Assembly (NCBI GenBank): GCA_016744485.1
Contig: JADGEG010000087.1
Span: forward strand, 1-8,100
Source of the DNA: Arcobacter sp.
GTDB lineage: Bacteria; Campylobacterota; Campylobacteria; Campylobacterales; Arcobacteraceae
Length of the DNA: 8,100 nt
Reading direction: 5' to 3'
Shown here: positions 1 to 6,131 of the stretch, one piece after another
Numbering within the stretch: the first letter of the stretch is position 1
How the letters are laid out: each line of letters opens with the position of its first letter
The notes under the pieces: generated by a model
What the model was told of the DNA's origin: nothing
What the model saw: only the letters and a program-made list of their open reading frames with translations
Database searches by the model: none
Position numbers and translations under genes: made by a program

Positions 1-1
1 A

Positions 2-226
2 TATAAAGCTTGTGCAGGATGTCATGGAATAAATGGTGAAAAAAAAGCTTTAGGAAAAAGTGAGATAATAAAGGGTTGGCAGGCTAGTAAAACACAAGAA
101 GCATTATTAGGATATAAAAATGGAACTTATGGAAAAGCTATGAAAGGTCTTATGAAAGGTCAAGTATCAAGACTTGATAAAGATAAAATTCAAGCTCTTT
201 CTAACTATATAGCAACATTTAAGTAA
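2..226 (+). CDS. Cytochrome c, class I (c553-like), 3' portion
   Basis: This is the last 74 codons of a gene whose start lies before the window. The reading frame opens with a C-A-G-C-H heme attachment motif (CxxCH, nt 11-25), which binds one c-type heme covalently through two cysteines with His as axial ligand. About 40 residues later is a Met-Lys-Gly-Gln stretch (Met codon at 152-154) that fits the distal Met ligand, followed by a Leu-Asp-Lys-Asp...Ala-Leu-Ser-Asn-Tyr-Ile C-terminal helix typical of small c553-type cytochromes. Such proteins carry single electrons in the periplasm, often to a terminal oxidase. The signal peptide would be upstream of the window. It could also be the C-terminal domain of a longer multi-domain cytochrome, which cannot be excluded here. 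The glycine-zipper gene follows after 36 nt. Confidence 0.88.
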   Translation, partial: YKACAGCHGINGEKKALGKSEIIKGWQASKTQEALLGYKNGTYGKAMKGLMKGQVSRLDKDKIQALSNYIATFK

Positions 227-243
227 ATTTTATTTACTTAAAT
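217..243 (+). terminator. Hairpin at the end of the cytochrome gene
   Basis: A perfect inverted repeat has 12-nt arms (ATTTAAGTAAAT at 217-228 and ATTTACTTAAAT at 232-243) around a 3-nt TTT loop. It contains the cytochrome stop codon (224-226). Only one G:C pair is present and no clear U-run follows, so it is a weak intrinsic terminator or an mRNA 3'-end or processing hairpin. It lies just before the ribosome binding site of the next gene. Confidence 0.45.
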
Positions 244-262
244 TTATAAAAGGAGGATTATT

Positions 263-778
263 ATGATTAAAATACTAACATTTATAGTTTTATTTAGCTC
301 TTTGTTGTTTTCAAAGCAAATAAATAAGTACTATGAGTATGTACAAGTAACACATAGTACACCAATATATAACTATACTTATATTAATAAACCATATAAA
401 GAATGTTGGGAAGAAAGATATAATAATACTAATTATTCAGATAATAATTCTATTGGTTTGGATACTATTATTGGTTTTGCAACTGGTGCAGTTATTGGAA
501 ATCAAGTTGGAAAAGGTAATGGTAGAGTTGCTGCAAAGATTGTAGGAGGTTTACTTGGAGGTCAAATAGCTAACAATATTAGAAATAATAATTCTTCTAA
601 TTATGGTTCTTATGATGAATATAAAACAAGAACAAAATGTGTCACAAAATATAAAAGAAAAAAAAGAAAAACTTTAAGTGCCTATAAAAACTATTTTACA
701 TATAATGGTATACAAAATTATAAAATAAGTAACGAAATACAAAATACTATTCGAATTAAACATGCAATATCATATTAG
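263..778 (+). CDS. Glycine-zipper 2TM domain envelope protein (17-kDa antigen-like)
   Basis: This is a 171-residue exported protein. The ATG follows a full AGGAGG Shine-Dalgarno (251-256) by 6 nt, the strongest ribosome site in the window. Residues 1-17 look like a signal peptide (basic start, hydrophobic core, cleavage near Phe-Ser|Lys). There is no lipobox Cys, so it is probably not a lipoprotein. Residues 65-106 form a glycine zipper with Gly at 71, 75, 79 and 83 and again at 95, 96, 99 and 100, the Rick_17kDa_Anti/2TM pattern that packs helices in a membrane. Cys48 (in K-E-C-W-E) and Cys126 (in T-K-C-V-T) flank the zipper, as is common in this family, and may form a disulfide. A very basic patch (131-136, KRKKRK) precedes a family-like Tyr-x-Tyr-Asn-Gly segment near 145-149. 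Its role is not known; a part in envelope integrity is inferred from the family. Confidence 0.8.
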   Translation: MIKILTFIVLFSSLLFSKQINKYYEYVQVTHSTPIYNYTYINKPYKECWEERYNNTNYSDNNSIGLDTIIGFATGAVIGNQVGKGNGRVAAKIVGGLLGGQIANNIRNNNSSNYGSYDEYKTRTKCVTKYKRKKRKTLSAYKNYFTYNGIQNYKISNEIQNTIRIKHAISY

Positions 779-823
779 TATGTACGAAGATTCGTTATTG
801 TTCAATTGTAAGCTTATTTGTTT

Positions 824-829
824 TATAAT
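824..829 (+). promoter_or_regulatory. Candidate -10 box for the mscS-like gene
   Basis: An exact TATAAT lies 24 nt before the ATG at 854, which would give a leader of about 18 nt. The best -35 match at 17-nt spacing is a poor TTCAAT (801-806), as is usual for Campylobacterota sigma-70 promoters. Its position also argues against the upstream TTG (818) as the translation start. Confidence 0.45.
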
Positions 830-844
830 TTAGTTTTTAAAATT

Positions 845-848
845 GGAG
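845..848 (+). promoter_or_regulatory. Ribosome binding site that sets the mscS-like start
   Basis: GGAG lies 5 nt before the ATG at 854. The longer reading frame begins with a TTG at 818 that has no Shine-Dalgarno and would place 12 extra residues ahead of a good signal peptide. ATG 854 is therefore preferred. Confidence 0.65.
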
Positions 849-853
849 TTTTT

Positions 854-2638
854 ATGAGCAATAATGTATTAGTTAAGTTCTTTTTTGTTTTATTTTTTCC
901 TATATATTTATTTTCCCAAGGTATTGATGATCTACAAGTAAAACAAATTGATGAACAACTTGCTTTACAAGAACAGTATGTTCAAAATGTTATTAAAAAC
1001 ATAAATAATCAAACATATTTACAAAATGATATAAAAAATCATGAAAAAAGCATAAAACTACTTACAAATAAGATACATATTAATAAAAATGAAGAAAATA
1101 CTCTTGCAGTTAAAAGAGATGAGTTAGCAGTATTGATTTTACAAGGAAAAATATCTTATGAAAATACATTAACAAATATTATAAAAGGTAAACACACATT
1201 TAAAGATAAAGAATATTTTATAAAATTATTGAAAAACAATATTGAAAAACTTAATATAAAGCTGAATGATACTTACATAAAAGAATATGAAAATGAAAAA
1301 AATAAAGAAAATATAGTATCAAAAAACTATACAAAAAATTATCTAGAATTACAAAAACAAACAAATACTCAATTATTAGTTTTAAAATATTTATTAGAAC
1401 ATATGTATTCATATAGACAAACAAACTTTTTTATTGATGAATTTAATTTAACATACTTAATATCTAGTATTGATGCTATTTCATTTATTTCTTATTTATC
1501 AGAGTTTACAAATTATTATTTTCACTTCTCCATTGGTGAAATAATTCTTGTACTTCTAATAATCTTTTTTATTAGAATTTTAAATACTAGAATTATTAAT
1601 GTAATTGCTAGCTTTATTGCAAAAATCTTTATAAGAAAAAAATATGATGATAGTGAAGATATAAGAACATATCTTCAAAAAACTATTGATAGACCACTTA
1701 TTTTTGGTTTATATATTTTTTCAATTCATATATCTTTGTATATTTTAATTAAAAATCCTATAATCATTCAACAAACACTGCCATGGATTAATACAATATA
1801 TATATCACTTTTAACTTGGACCTTATATTCTTTATTAAATAATGGTATTACTGTATATGCAAATACTTTATTAACTAAGTATCCAAATGTAAGAAAAGAG
1901 ATGATAGTTTTTATTCTAAGAATAGTTAAAATAATCTTAATTCTACTTGTAATATTATTTTTATTTTCACAATTAGGCATAGATATTAAAGCAATAGCAG
2001 CATCACTTGGGGTTGGTGGTATTGCTATAGCATTAGCTTCAAAAGATACTTTGGCAAATTTTTTTGGTTCTTTAAATATCATGACTGATAATTCCTTTTC
2101 ACAAGGTGATTGGATACAAACTAATAATGTTGAGGGTACTGTTGTAGATATTAGAATGAGAACTACAAGAATTAGAACTTTTGATAATGCCATGATTACT
2201 ATTCCAAATTCACAACTTGCTAATATTCCTATTAGAAATTGGTCAAAAAGAAAAATAGGAAGAAGAATAAAAATGTACTTAGGCATTACTTATGAAAGTG
2301 AAATGGAAAATATTGTACAATTAAAAAAAGATTTATATGATATGTTAGAAAATCATTCTAAAATAGCATCTTTAAAAAACACTCAAAGTACAAAAACAAA
2401 AAAATTTGAAGCTATAAAAAAAGATGATTTAAGTGGAGTTAAAAAAACATTACTTGTTTATATTGATAAATATAATGACTCATCTATTGATATATTAATT
2501 TATTGTTTTTCAAAAAGTCCTAATTGGGAAGACTGGTTAATGACAAAAGAAGATATTTTAATCAAAATATCAAAACTAGTTGAAAAAAATAATTGTGATT
2601 TTGCCTATCCTACACAAACAATTTTATTAAACAAATAA
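854..2638 (+). CDS. MscS-family mechanosensitive ion channel with periplasmic coiled-coil domain
   Basis: This is a 594-residue inner-membrane channel that should open under membrane tension and release solutes during hypo-osmotic shock. Residues 1-21 look like a signal peptide ending Phe-Ser|Gln. Residues about 25-200 are polar, rich in Lys, Glu and Asn, and largely helical or coiled-coil: a periplasmic domain. Membrane segments are near 227-245, 281-299, 312-330 and 350-374. The pore helix (about 377-408) carries the MscS signature of alternating small residues, A-A-S-L-G-V-G-G-I-A-I-A-L-A. The beta domain follows (about 417-465: G-D-W-I...V-E-G-T-V...R-T-T-R-I-R-T...I-P-N-S), then the cytoplasmic alpha/beta domain (to about 590). 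It is about twice the length of E. coli MscS (286 residues) and closer to larger MscS-like channels such as YnaI or MscK/MscM, but I cannot name the subfamily. It starts 75 nt after the glycine-zipper gene and ends just before a strong hairpin. Confidence 0.92.
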   Translation: MSNNVLVKFFFVLFFPIYLFSQGIDDLQVKQIDEQLALQEQYVQNVIKNINNQTYLQNDIKNHEKSIKLLTNKIHINKNEENTLAVKRDELAVLILQGKISYENTLTNIIKGKHTFKDKEYFIKLLKNNIEKLNIKLNDTYIKEYENEKNKENIVSKNYTKNYLELQKQTNTQLLVLKYLLEHMYSYRQTNFFIDEFNLTYLISSIDAISFISYLSEFTNYYFHFSIGEIILVLLIIFFIRILNTRIINVIASFIAKIFIRKKYDDSEDIRTYLQKTIDRPLIFGLYIFSIHISLYILIKNPIIIQQTLPWINTIYISLLTWTLYSLLNNGITVYANTLLTKYPNVRKEMIVFILRIVKIILILLVILFLFSQLGIDIKAIAASLGVGGIAIALASKDTLANFFGSLNIMTDNSFSQGDWIQTNNVEGTVVDIRMRTTRIRTFDNAMITIPNSQLANIPIRNWSKRKIGRRIKMYLGITYESEMENIVQLKKDLYDMLENHSKIASLKNTQSTKTKKFEAIKKDDLSGVKKTLLVYIDKYNDSSIDILIYCFSKSPNWEDWLMTKEDILIKISKLVEKNNCDFAYPTQTILLNK

Positions 2639-2648
2639 TATGAAATAT

Positions 2649-2675
2649 AAAAAATACTAGAATATAGTATTTTTT
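2649..2675 (+). terminator. Intrinsic terminator after the mscS-like gene
   Basis: A perfect 11-bp stem (AAAAAATACTA at 2649-2659, TAGTATTTTTT at 2665-2675) encloses a 5-nt loop and ends in six T on the + strand. It lies 11 nt after the stop codon. The A-run/T-run form is typical of terminators in A+T-rich genomes, and the symmetry could let it work in both directions. Confidence 0.75.
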
Positions 2676-2680
2676 ATACT
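2675..2680 (+). promoter_or_regulatory. Weak candidate -10 box for the MFS gene
   Basis: TATACT (5 of 6 matches to TATAAT) directly follows the terminator stem and would give a leader of about 30 nt before the GTG at 2717. No -35 match is visible. It is offered only because the preceding terminator implies that a promoter must lie between 2675 and 2717 or inside the stem. Confidence 0.25.
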
Positions 2681-2716
2681 TAGATTTTTATTTAAAAAAT
2701 TTAATTAAGGAAATTT

Positions 2717-3901
2717 GTGACAAAAATAAACTTATTAGACAGAAACTCAAATACAGCAATACTGCTTGCAGGAATTATTTCACTTATCATTGGTGTTGGA
2801 GTTGCTAGATTTGTATTTACCTCACTTTTACCTTTTATGCTAGAAGATTATTTAAGTGTAAGTTTTGCAGGAGTATTAGCTTCTATAAACTATATAGGAT
2901 ATTTATCTGGTTCAATATTTGCAATTTTTATTAAAGATATAAATACAAAAGTAAGGTTTTTTAGATTTGGTATGTTTTTATGTATTTTTACAACATTGTT
3001 ATTAGCAATAAGCACAAATGATATCGTTTGGATGATTTCAAGAATATTAGCTGGATTTGGTGCAGCCATGGCATTAGTTGTTGGTTCTGCTATTGTTATG
3101 AGTAAATTAAATATAAAAAATAGAACAAAATCTATGGGAATACATTTTTCAGGTATTGGATTTTCTATTCTAGTTAGTGATTTAATTGTTCGTAGTACTT
3201 TTTACTTTAATGATGCTTGGCAGTTTTCGTGGTTGGTATTGGCTATATTTGCTTTTTTCATTTCTTTTTATCCTATGTATATATTGTCTTATGATAAAGC
3301 TATAAAGCAAAATAGTGTAAAAAATAAAATTGATAAATCAATATTTTCACCTTTTGTGCTAATACTTATTTTTGCATATTTTTGTGAAGGTGTTGGAATG
3401 GTAGTTCAAGGAACATTTTTACCAGATATTATTAATTCTTTGGAAGGTTTAGAGGGTTTTGGAAGTTTTATCTGGACCATTGTTGGGCTTGCTGGTATTC
3501 CTTCTTGTATTGTGTGGATGATACTAGCATATAAATATGGAAGTGTTAATATTATTATATTAGCAATGCTTTTACAAGTAATTGGTATTTTAATTTCAGC
3601 ACTTACGAATAATATATATATCAATCTATTTTCAGGAGTTTTATACGGTGGTACATTTGTGGGGCTAGTTGCTTTATTTATGAATTTAGGTGGAAAGCTA
3701 TCTCTTAATAATCCAGTTTTATTAATGGGCGCACTAACTACTGCATATGGAATAGGGCAAGTTATAGCACCACTGTATAGCATTGTTTTAATTGAAAAAT
3801 ATCAAACATATGAATATGTTTTATACCTTACAGCTTTTATTGTATCAAGTGGAATTTTAGCTTTATTTTTTACAAAAATATTTACATTAAAAGGAGAATA
3901 A
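2717..3901 (+). CDS. MFS transporter, YbfB/YjiJ type
   Basis: This is a 394-residue membrane transporter with about 12 hydrophobic segments, the usual size for the major facilitator superfamily. The first segment carries G-V-G-V-A-R-F (26-32) followed by a Leu-Leu-Pro-Phe-Met run, which resembles the start of the YbfB/YjiJ (MFS_4) family. Other family-like parts are G-Y-L-S-G-S (61-66), R-I-L-A-G-F-G-A-A-M (109-118) and G-I-H-F-S-G-I-G (141-148). A polar loop near 194-208 separates the two six-helix halves. The start is GTG, with AAGGAA (2707-2712) ending 4 nt upstream; no better ATG is present near it. The substrate cannot be told from the sequence. It stands alone, after a terminator and 99 nt before the secretion operon, so a functional link to its neighbours is not indicated. 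Confidence 0.88.
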   Translation: MTKINLLDRNSNTAILLAGIISLIIGVGVARFVFTSLLPFMLEDYLSVSFAGVLASINYIGYLSGSIFAIFIKDINTKVRFFRFGMFLCIFTTLLLAISTNDIVWMISRILAGFGAAMALVVGSAIVMSKLNIKNRTKSMGIHFSGIGFSILVSDLIVRSTFYFNDAWQFSWLVLAIFAFFISFYPMYILSYDKAIKQNSVKNKIDKSIFSPFVLILIFAYFCEGVGMVVQGTFLPDIINSLEGLEGFGSFIWTIVGLAGIPSCIVWMILAYKYGSVNIIILAMLLQVIGILISALTNNIYINLFSGVLYGGTFVGLVALFMNLGGKLSLNNPVLLMGALTTAYGIGQVIAPLYSIVLIEKYQTYEYVLYLTAFIVSSGILALFFTKIFTLKGE

Positions 3902-3948
3902 TACATATATTAAATTCATAAAATAACGATAATATTGTACTTTAATTC

Positions 3949-3963
3949 ACTTATAATATAAGT
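3949..3963 (+). promoter_or_regulatory. Promoter -10 box inside a palindrome, upstream of gspG
   Basis: An exact TATAAT (3952-3957) sits inside a 15-bp palindrome with 7-nt arms around a single central A (ACTTATA / TATAAGT). Transcription would start near 3964, with a leader of about 37 nt. No good -35 is seen at normal spacing. This is the best promoter candidate for the secretion operon. The palindrome could be an operator for a dimeric repressor, but that is inference. Confidence 0.45.
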
Positions 3964-3967
3964 TTAA

Positions 3968-3994
3968 CTAAAATGTTTTAAATTTACATTTTAG
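3968..3994 (+). promoter_or_regulatory. Leader hairpin overlapping the gspG ribosome binding site
   Basis: A perfect 9-bp inverted repeat (CTAAAATGT at 3968-3976, ACATTTTAG at 3986-3994) has a 9-nt A/T loop. Its right arm runs into the gspG Shine-Dalgarno AGGA (3993-3996), so folding would partly hide the ribosome site of the first gene of the operon. It could alternatively be a weak terminator for the MFS gene, but no U-run follows it. Confidence 0.4.
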
Positions 3995-4000
3995 GAATAT

Positions 4001-4378
4001 ATGTTGAAAAAAGCATTTTCATTAATGGAATTAATGGTTGTAGTTATAATATTGGGTTTATTAGCAATTTTTATTTTACCAAACCTAACAGGTAAGAGTG
4101 AAGAAGCAAAAGTTAAACTAACTTGTATGCAAATGAAAAGTATAGGTCAAGTATTAAAAATGTACAAATTAGATCATAGCTCCTATCCATCAACACAAGA
4201 AGGTATTAAAACATTACAAGAAAAAAAATATTTTGATGAGGGTAAAATACCAAAAGATGCTTGGGCTAATGAATTTATCTATATTAAAAAAGACAAAAGT
4301 TTTGAAATCATGTCAATGGGTGCAAATAAGCAAGAAGGTGGAGATGACGACATTTATTATTCAAAGTGTCTAAATTAA
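4001..4378 (+). CDS. gspG: Type II secretion major pseudopilin GspG
   Basis: This 125-residue protein would be the main subunit of the pseudopilus. It begins with a type IV prepilin leader of five residues (MLKKA) followed by F-S-L-M-E-L; cleavage before Phe6 puts the conserved Glu at +5 (Glu10) and the conserved Pro at +22 (Pro27). The hydrophobic helix spans about 6-28. The globular part has the GspG landmarks in order: M-Y-K-L-D (54-58), Y-P-S-T-Q-E-G (62-68), P-K-D-A-W-A-N-E-F (84-92, usually D-P-W-G-N-x-Y) and S-M-G-A-N...E-G-G-D-D-D-I (105-118), the acidic loop that binds calcium in known GspG proteins. Cys42 and Cys123 could pair. The residue before the cut is Ala rather than Gly, a variant I recall as common in Campylobacterota. 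ATG 4001 has AGGA (3993-3996) 4 nt upstream. It is the first gene of the operon and 12 nt precede the next. Confidence 0.92.
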   Translation: MLKKAFSLMELMVVVIILGLLAIFILPNLTGKSEEAKVKLTCMQMKSIGQVLKMYKLDHSSYPSTQEGIKTLQEKKYFDEGKIPKDAWANEFIYIKKDKSFEIMSMGANKQEGGDDDIYYSKCLN

Positions 4379-4390
4379 GTTGCAGTATAA

Positions 4391-4921
4391 GTGAAATATA
4401 AAAGCTTTTCTCTTATTGAACTTTTAATTGTCATTATTATAGTATCAAGTATTTATGGAATTTTTTTATTTAATATACAAACAAAATCAAAAACTATAAA
4501 AGAAAAACCAAGTTTATTAAATTTAAAAACTTTTTTATATAAAAACTTTGTTTTTACAAATACTTTAAAGTTTACTTGTATTAATGAAGGAAATACTTGT
4601 TATGTTTTAAGTGATGAAACACTGCTTAAAGATGTGAGTTTTAAAGATTTTTTTAAAAATAAACCTGAAGTTTACAAATATGATAAATCTTTAGATCTCT
4701 TAGAATTTAAGAGAATAAAACTAAATAAAGAGCATATGTATAGTGTTTATTTTGAATTTAATATAAATAAAGATAGAAAAAGTGATGATATGATTATATA
4801 TAATGATAACAAGGTTTATATTTATAATTCTCTATATGATAAGCCTATAATTCTTGAAAATTTAAATGATATTTCAGATTTTTTTGATGAAAAAATTCAA
4901 GAGCTTAAAAATGCTTTTTAA
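4391..4921 (+). CDS. Minor pseudopilin (GspH/I/J-like) with prepilin leader
   Basis: This 176-residue protein has a short leader (MKYKS) and then F-S-L-I-E-L-L-I-V, a clear type IV prepilin N-methylation motif with Glu at +5 (Glu10) and a hydrophobic helix to about residue 27. Ser stands before the cut, and the Pro at +22 seen in GspG is absent. The rest is a polar domain without a motif I can assign; Cys63 and Cys70 could form a small disulfide loop. The start is GTG with only a weak ribosome site, but an in-frame TAA directly before it (4388-4390) rules out a longer protein. The GTG lies 12 nt after gspG, so translation is probably coupled. By position and type it is a minor pseudopilin of the same system; its size suits GspH or a short GspJ, but the sequence does not decide between H, I and J. 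Confidence 0.78.
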   Translation: MKYKSFSLIELLIVIIIVSSIYGIFLFNIQTKSKTIKEKPSLLNLKTFLYKNFVFTNTLKFTCINEGNTCYVLSDETLLKDVSFKDFFKNKPEVYKYDKSLDLLEFKRIKLNKEHMYSVYFEFNINKDRKSDDMIIYNDNKVYIYNSLYDKPIILENLNDISDFFDEKIQELKNAF

Positions 4922-6128
4922 ATATAAAGGAATAACTGAATCTGGTAAAAACATACAAGAAACCATTGATGCCAATAATTTAAAAGAAGCAAAAGCTAAA
5001 CTTAAAATAAAAAATATTTTATACACAAGTATAAAAGAAAATAATACTCAATTATTTTCTAAAATAAATTTTCAAAAAATGTATAAAATAAATAATTTAG
5101 AACTTTCTTATATTAGTAGGGATTTAAGCATCTATTTAAAAGCTGGTATTTCTTTAGTTCAATCCATTAAGCTTTTAAGTCAAAAATATAAAAAAAATAA
5201 AAAGTTCAATGAGTTTTTTGAAACTTTAACATCTTTAGTAGATGAAGGTAAAAGTTTTTATACTGCACTTGAGAAACAAAAAGTTTTTATAATTCCTGAG
5301 TTTTATAAACAATCTATAAAAGTAAGTGAAAATGGTGGTTTATTAGATAGTGTATTATATGAATTATCAACATTTTTAAAAAAACAAGACAGAATAAAAA
5401 AACAAATTTCATCAGCAATGGCTTATCCTATATTTGTTTTATGTGTTTCAATTTTAGTTGTGGGTTTTATGTTAGGTGTAATTGTGCCAAAAATAACATC
5501 AATATTTTTACAAATGAATAATGAATTACCGCTAATCACATCTCTTGTGATTAGTTTTGGTGATTTTATAAGCAATAACTATACTTCGATAATTATATTT
5601 ATCATATTATTATTTGTAACTTTTTTTACTTTTATGAAAAAGTCTAAAACATTTAAATACTTTATTCATACACTACTTCTAAAAATACCTTTTATTGGTA
5701 ATTTAATTGAGATGAATGAGTTAAGCCGTTTTGCATACATGAACTCTATTTTAATAAATTCAGGAGTACCAATAGTTCAAACTATAAAATTAAGTGCAAA
5801 TATATTACATAATAGTGTCATACGTAAGTTATTTACACAAGCTTCTATAAAGGTCGTTGAAGGTGAAAAATTATCTAAGGTATTAGATATTAGTAAAATT
5901 TATAAAATAGACCCTTCTTTTACTCACGCAATTGCAATAGGAGAGGAAACTAGTCAGTTAAGCAATATTTTAAATAATTTAGCAAAATTATATAATGAAT
6001 CAAGTAAAGATAAAATAACAATATTTTTAGCACTATTAGAACCTATTATGATGCTAATTGTAGGTTCTATTATTGGTATTATAGTCTTAGCAATGTTATT
6101 GCCTATCTTTTCGATGAATTTGTCTTAA
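4911..6128 (+). CDS. gspF: Type II secretion inner-membrane platform protein GspF
   Basis: This 405-residue polytopic protein forms the inner-membrane platform between the secretion ATPase and the pseudopilus. The N-terminus has the usual F-K-Y-K-G-I...G-K opening (3-13). Two T2SSF domains follow: about 66-193, with Y-L-K-A-G-I (75-80), S-E-N-G-G-L-L (139-145) and A-Y-P (171-173), and about 269-391, with I-N-S-G-V-P-I (282-288) and G-E-E-T-S-Q-L (344-350). Membrane helices lie near 172-193, 224-242 and 376-399, the normal GspF/PilC topology and length. The frame is open back to an ATG at 4866, but ATG 4911 is preferred: it gives the family's standard N-terminus and length, has AAGAG (4899-4903) 7 nt upstream, and cuts the overlap with the pseudopilin to 11 nt. 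The platform protein of a competence or type IV pilus system is an alternative; the GspG neighbour favours T2SS. Confidence 0.92.
   Translation: MLFKYKGITESGKNIQETIDANNLKEAKAKLKIKNILYTSIKENNTQLFSKINFQKMYKINNLELSYISRDLSIYLKAGISLVQSIKLLSQKYKKNKKFNEFFETLTSLVDEGKSFYTALEKQKVFIIPEFYKQSIKVSENGGLLDSVLYELSTFLKKQDRIKKQISSAMAYPIFVLCVSILVVGFMLGVIVPKITSIFLQMNNELPLITSLVISFGDFISNNYTSIIIFIILLFVTFFTFMKKSKTFKYFIHTLLLKIPFIGNLIEMNELSRFAYMNSILINSGVPIVQTIKLSANILHNSVIRKLFTQASIKVVEGEKLSKVLDISKIYKIDPSFTHAIAIGEETSQLSNILNNLAKLYNESSKDKITIFLALLEPIMMLIVGSIIGIIVLAMLLPIFSMNLS
5532..5554 (+). other. Hairpin inside gspF
   Basis: A perfect 9-bp stem (CTAATCACA at 5532-5540, TGTGATTAG at 5546-5554) with a 5-nt TCTCT loop is followed by TTTT. 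It encodes part of the loop and helix region around GspF residues 208-215. It looks like a small intrinsic terminator or attenuator but may be chance. Confidence 0.35.
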
Positions 6129-6131
6129 ATT

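Noticed and set aside
245..250. TATAAA as a promoter for the glycine-zipper gene
   Set aside because: It lies only 12 nt before the start codon, so transcription would begin inside or after the ribosome site.
784..795. ACGAA...TTCGT inverted repeat after the glycine-zipper gene
   Set aside because: The stem has at most four or five pairs with a 2-nt loop and no T-run; it is too weak to call a terminator.
818..853. TTG-initiated 12-residue extension of the MscS-like protein
   Set aside because: It has no ribosome site, overlaps the likely -10 box and would spoil the signal peptide; ATG 854 with GGAG is better.
1912..1924. Short TATTCT-A-AGAATA palindrome in the mscS-like gene
   Set aside because: Six-base arms in A/T-rich coding sequence are common by chance.
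1768..2286. 172-residue open frame on the - strand
   Set aside because: It lies wholly inside the mscS-like gene across its conserved pore and beta domains and has no ribosome site or known family pattern; it is a shadow frame.
3406..3783. 125-residue open frame on the - strand
   Set aside because: It is the antisense shadow of the MFS transporter helices, with no independent support.
3911..3932. Possible sigma-28 (FliA) promoter from the CGATAA and upstream TAAA elements
   Set aside because: The spacing between the two elements is far too short for the sigma-28 consensus.
4866..4910. 15-residue N-terminal extension of GspF
   Set aside because: It would overlap the pseudopilin gene by 56 nt and does not match the normal GspF N-terminus that begins at ATG 4911.
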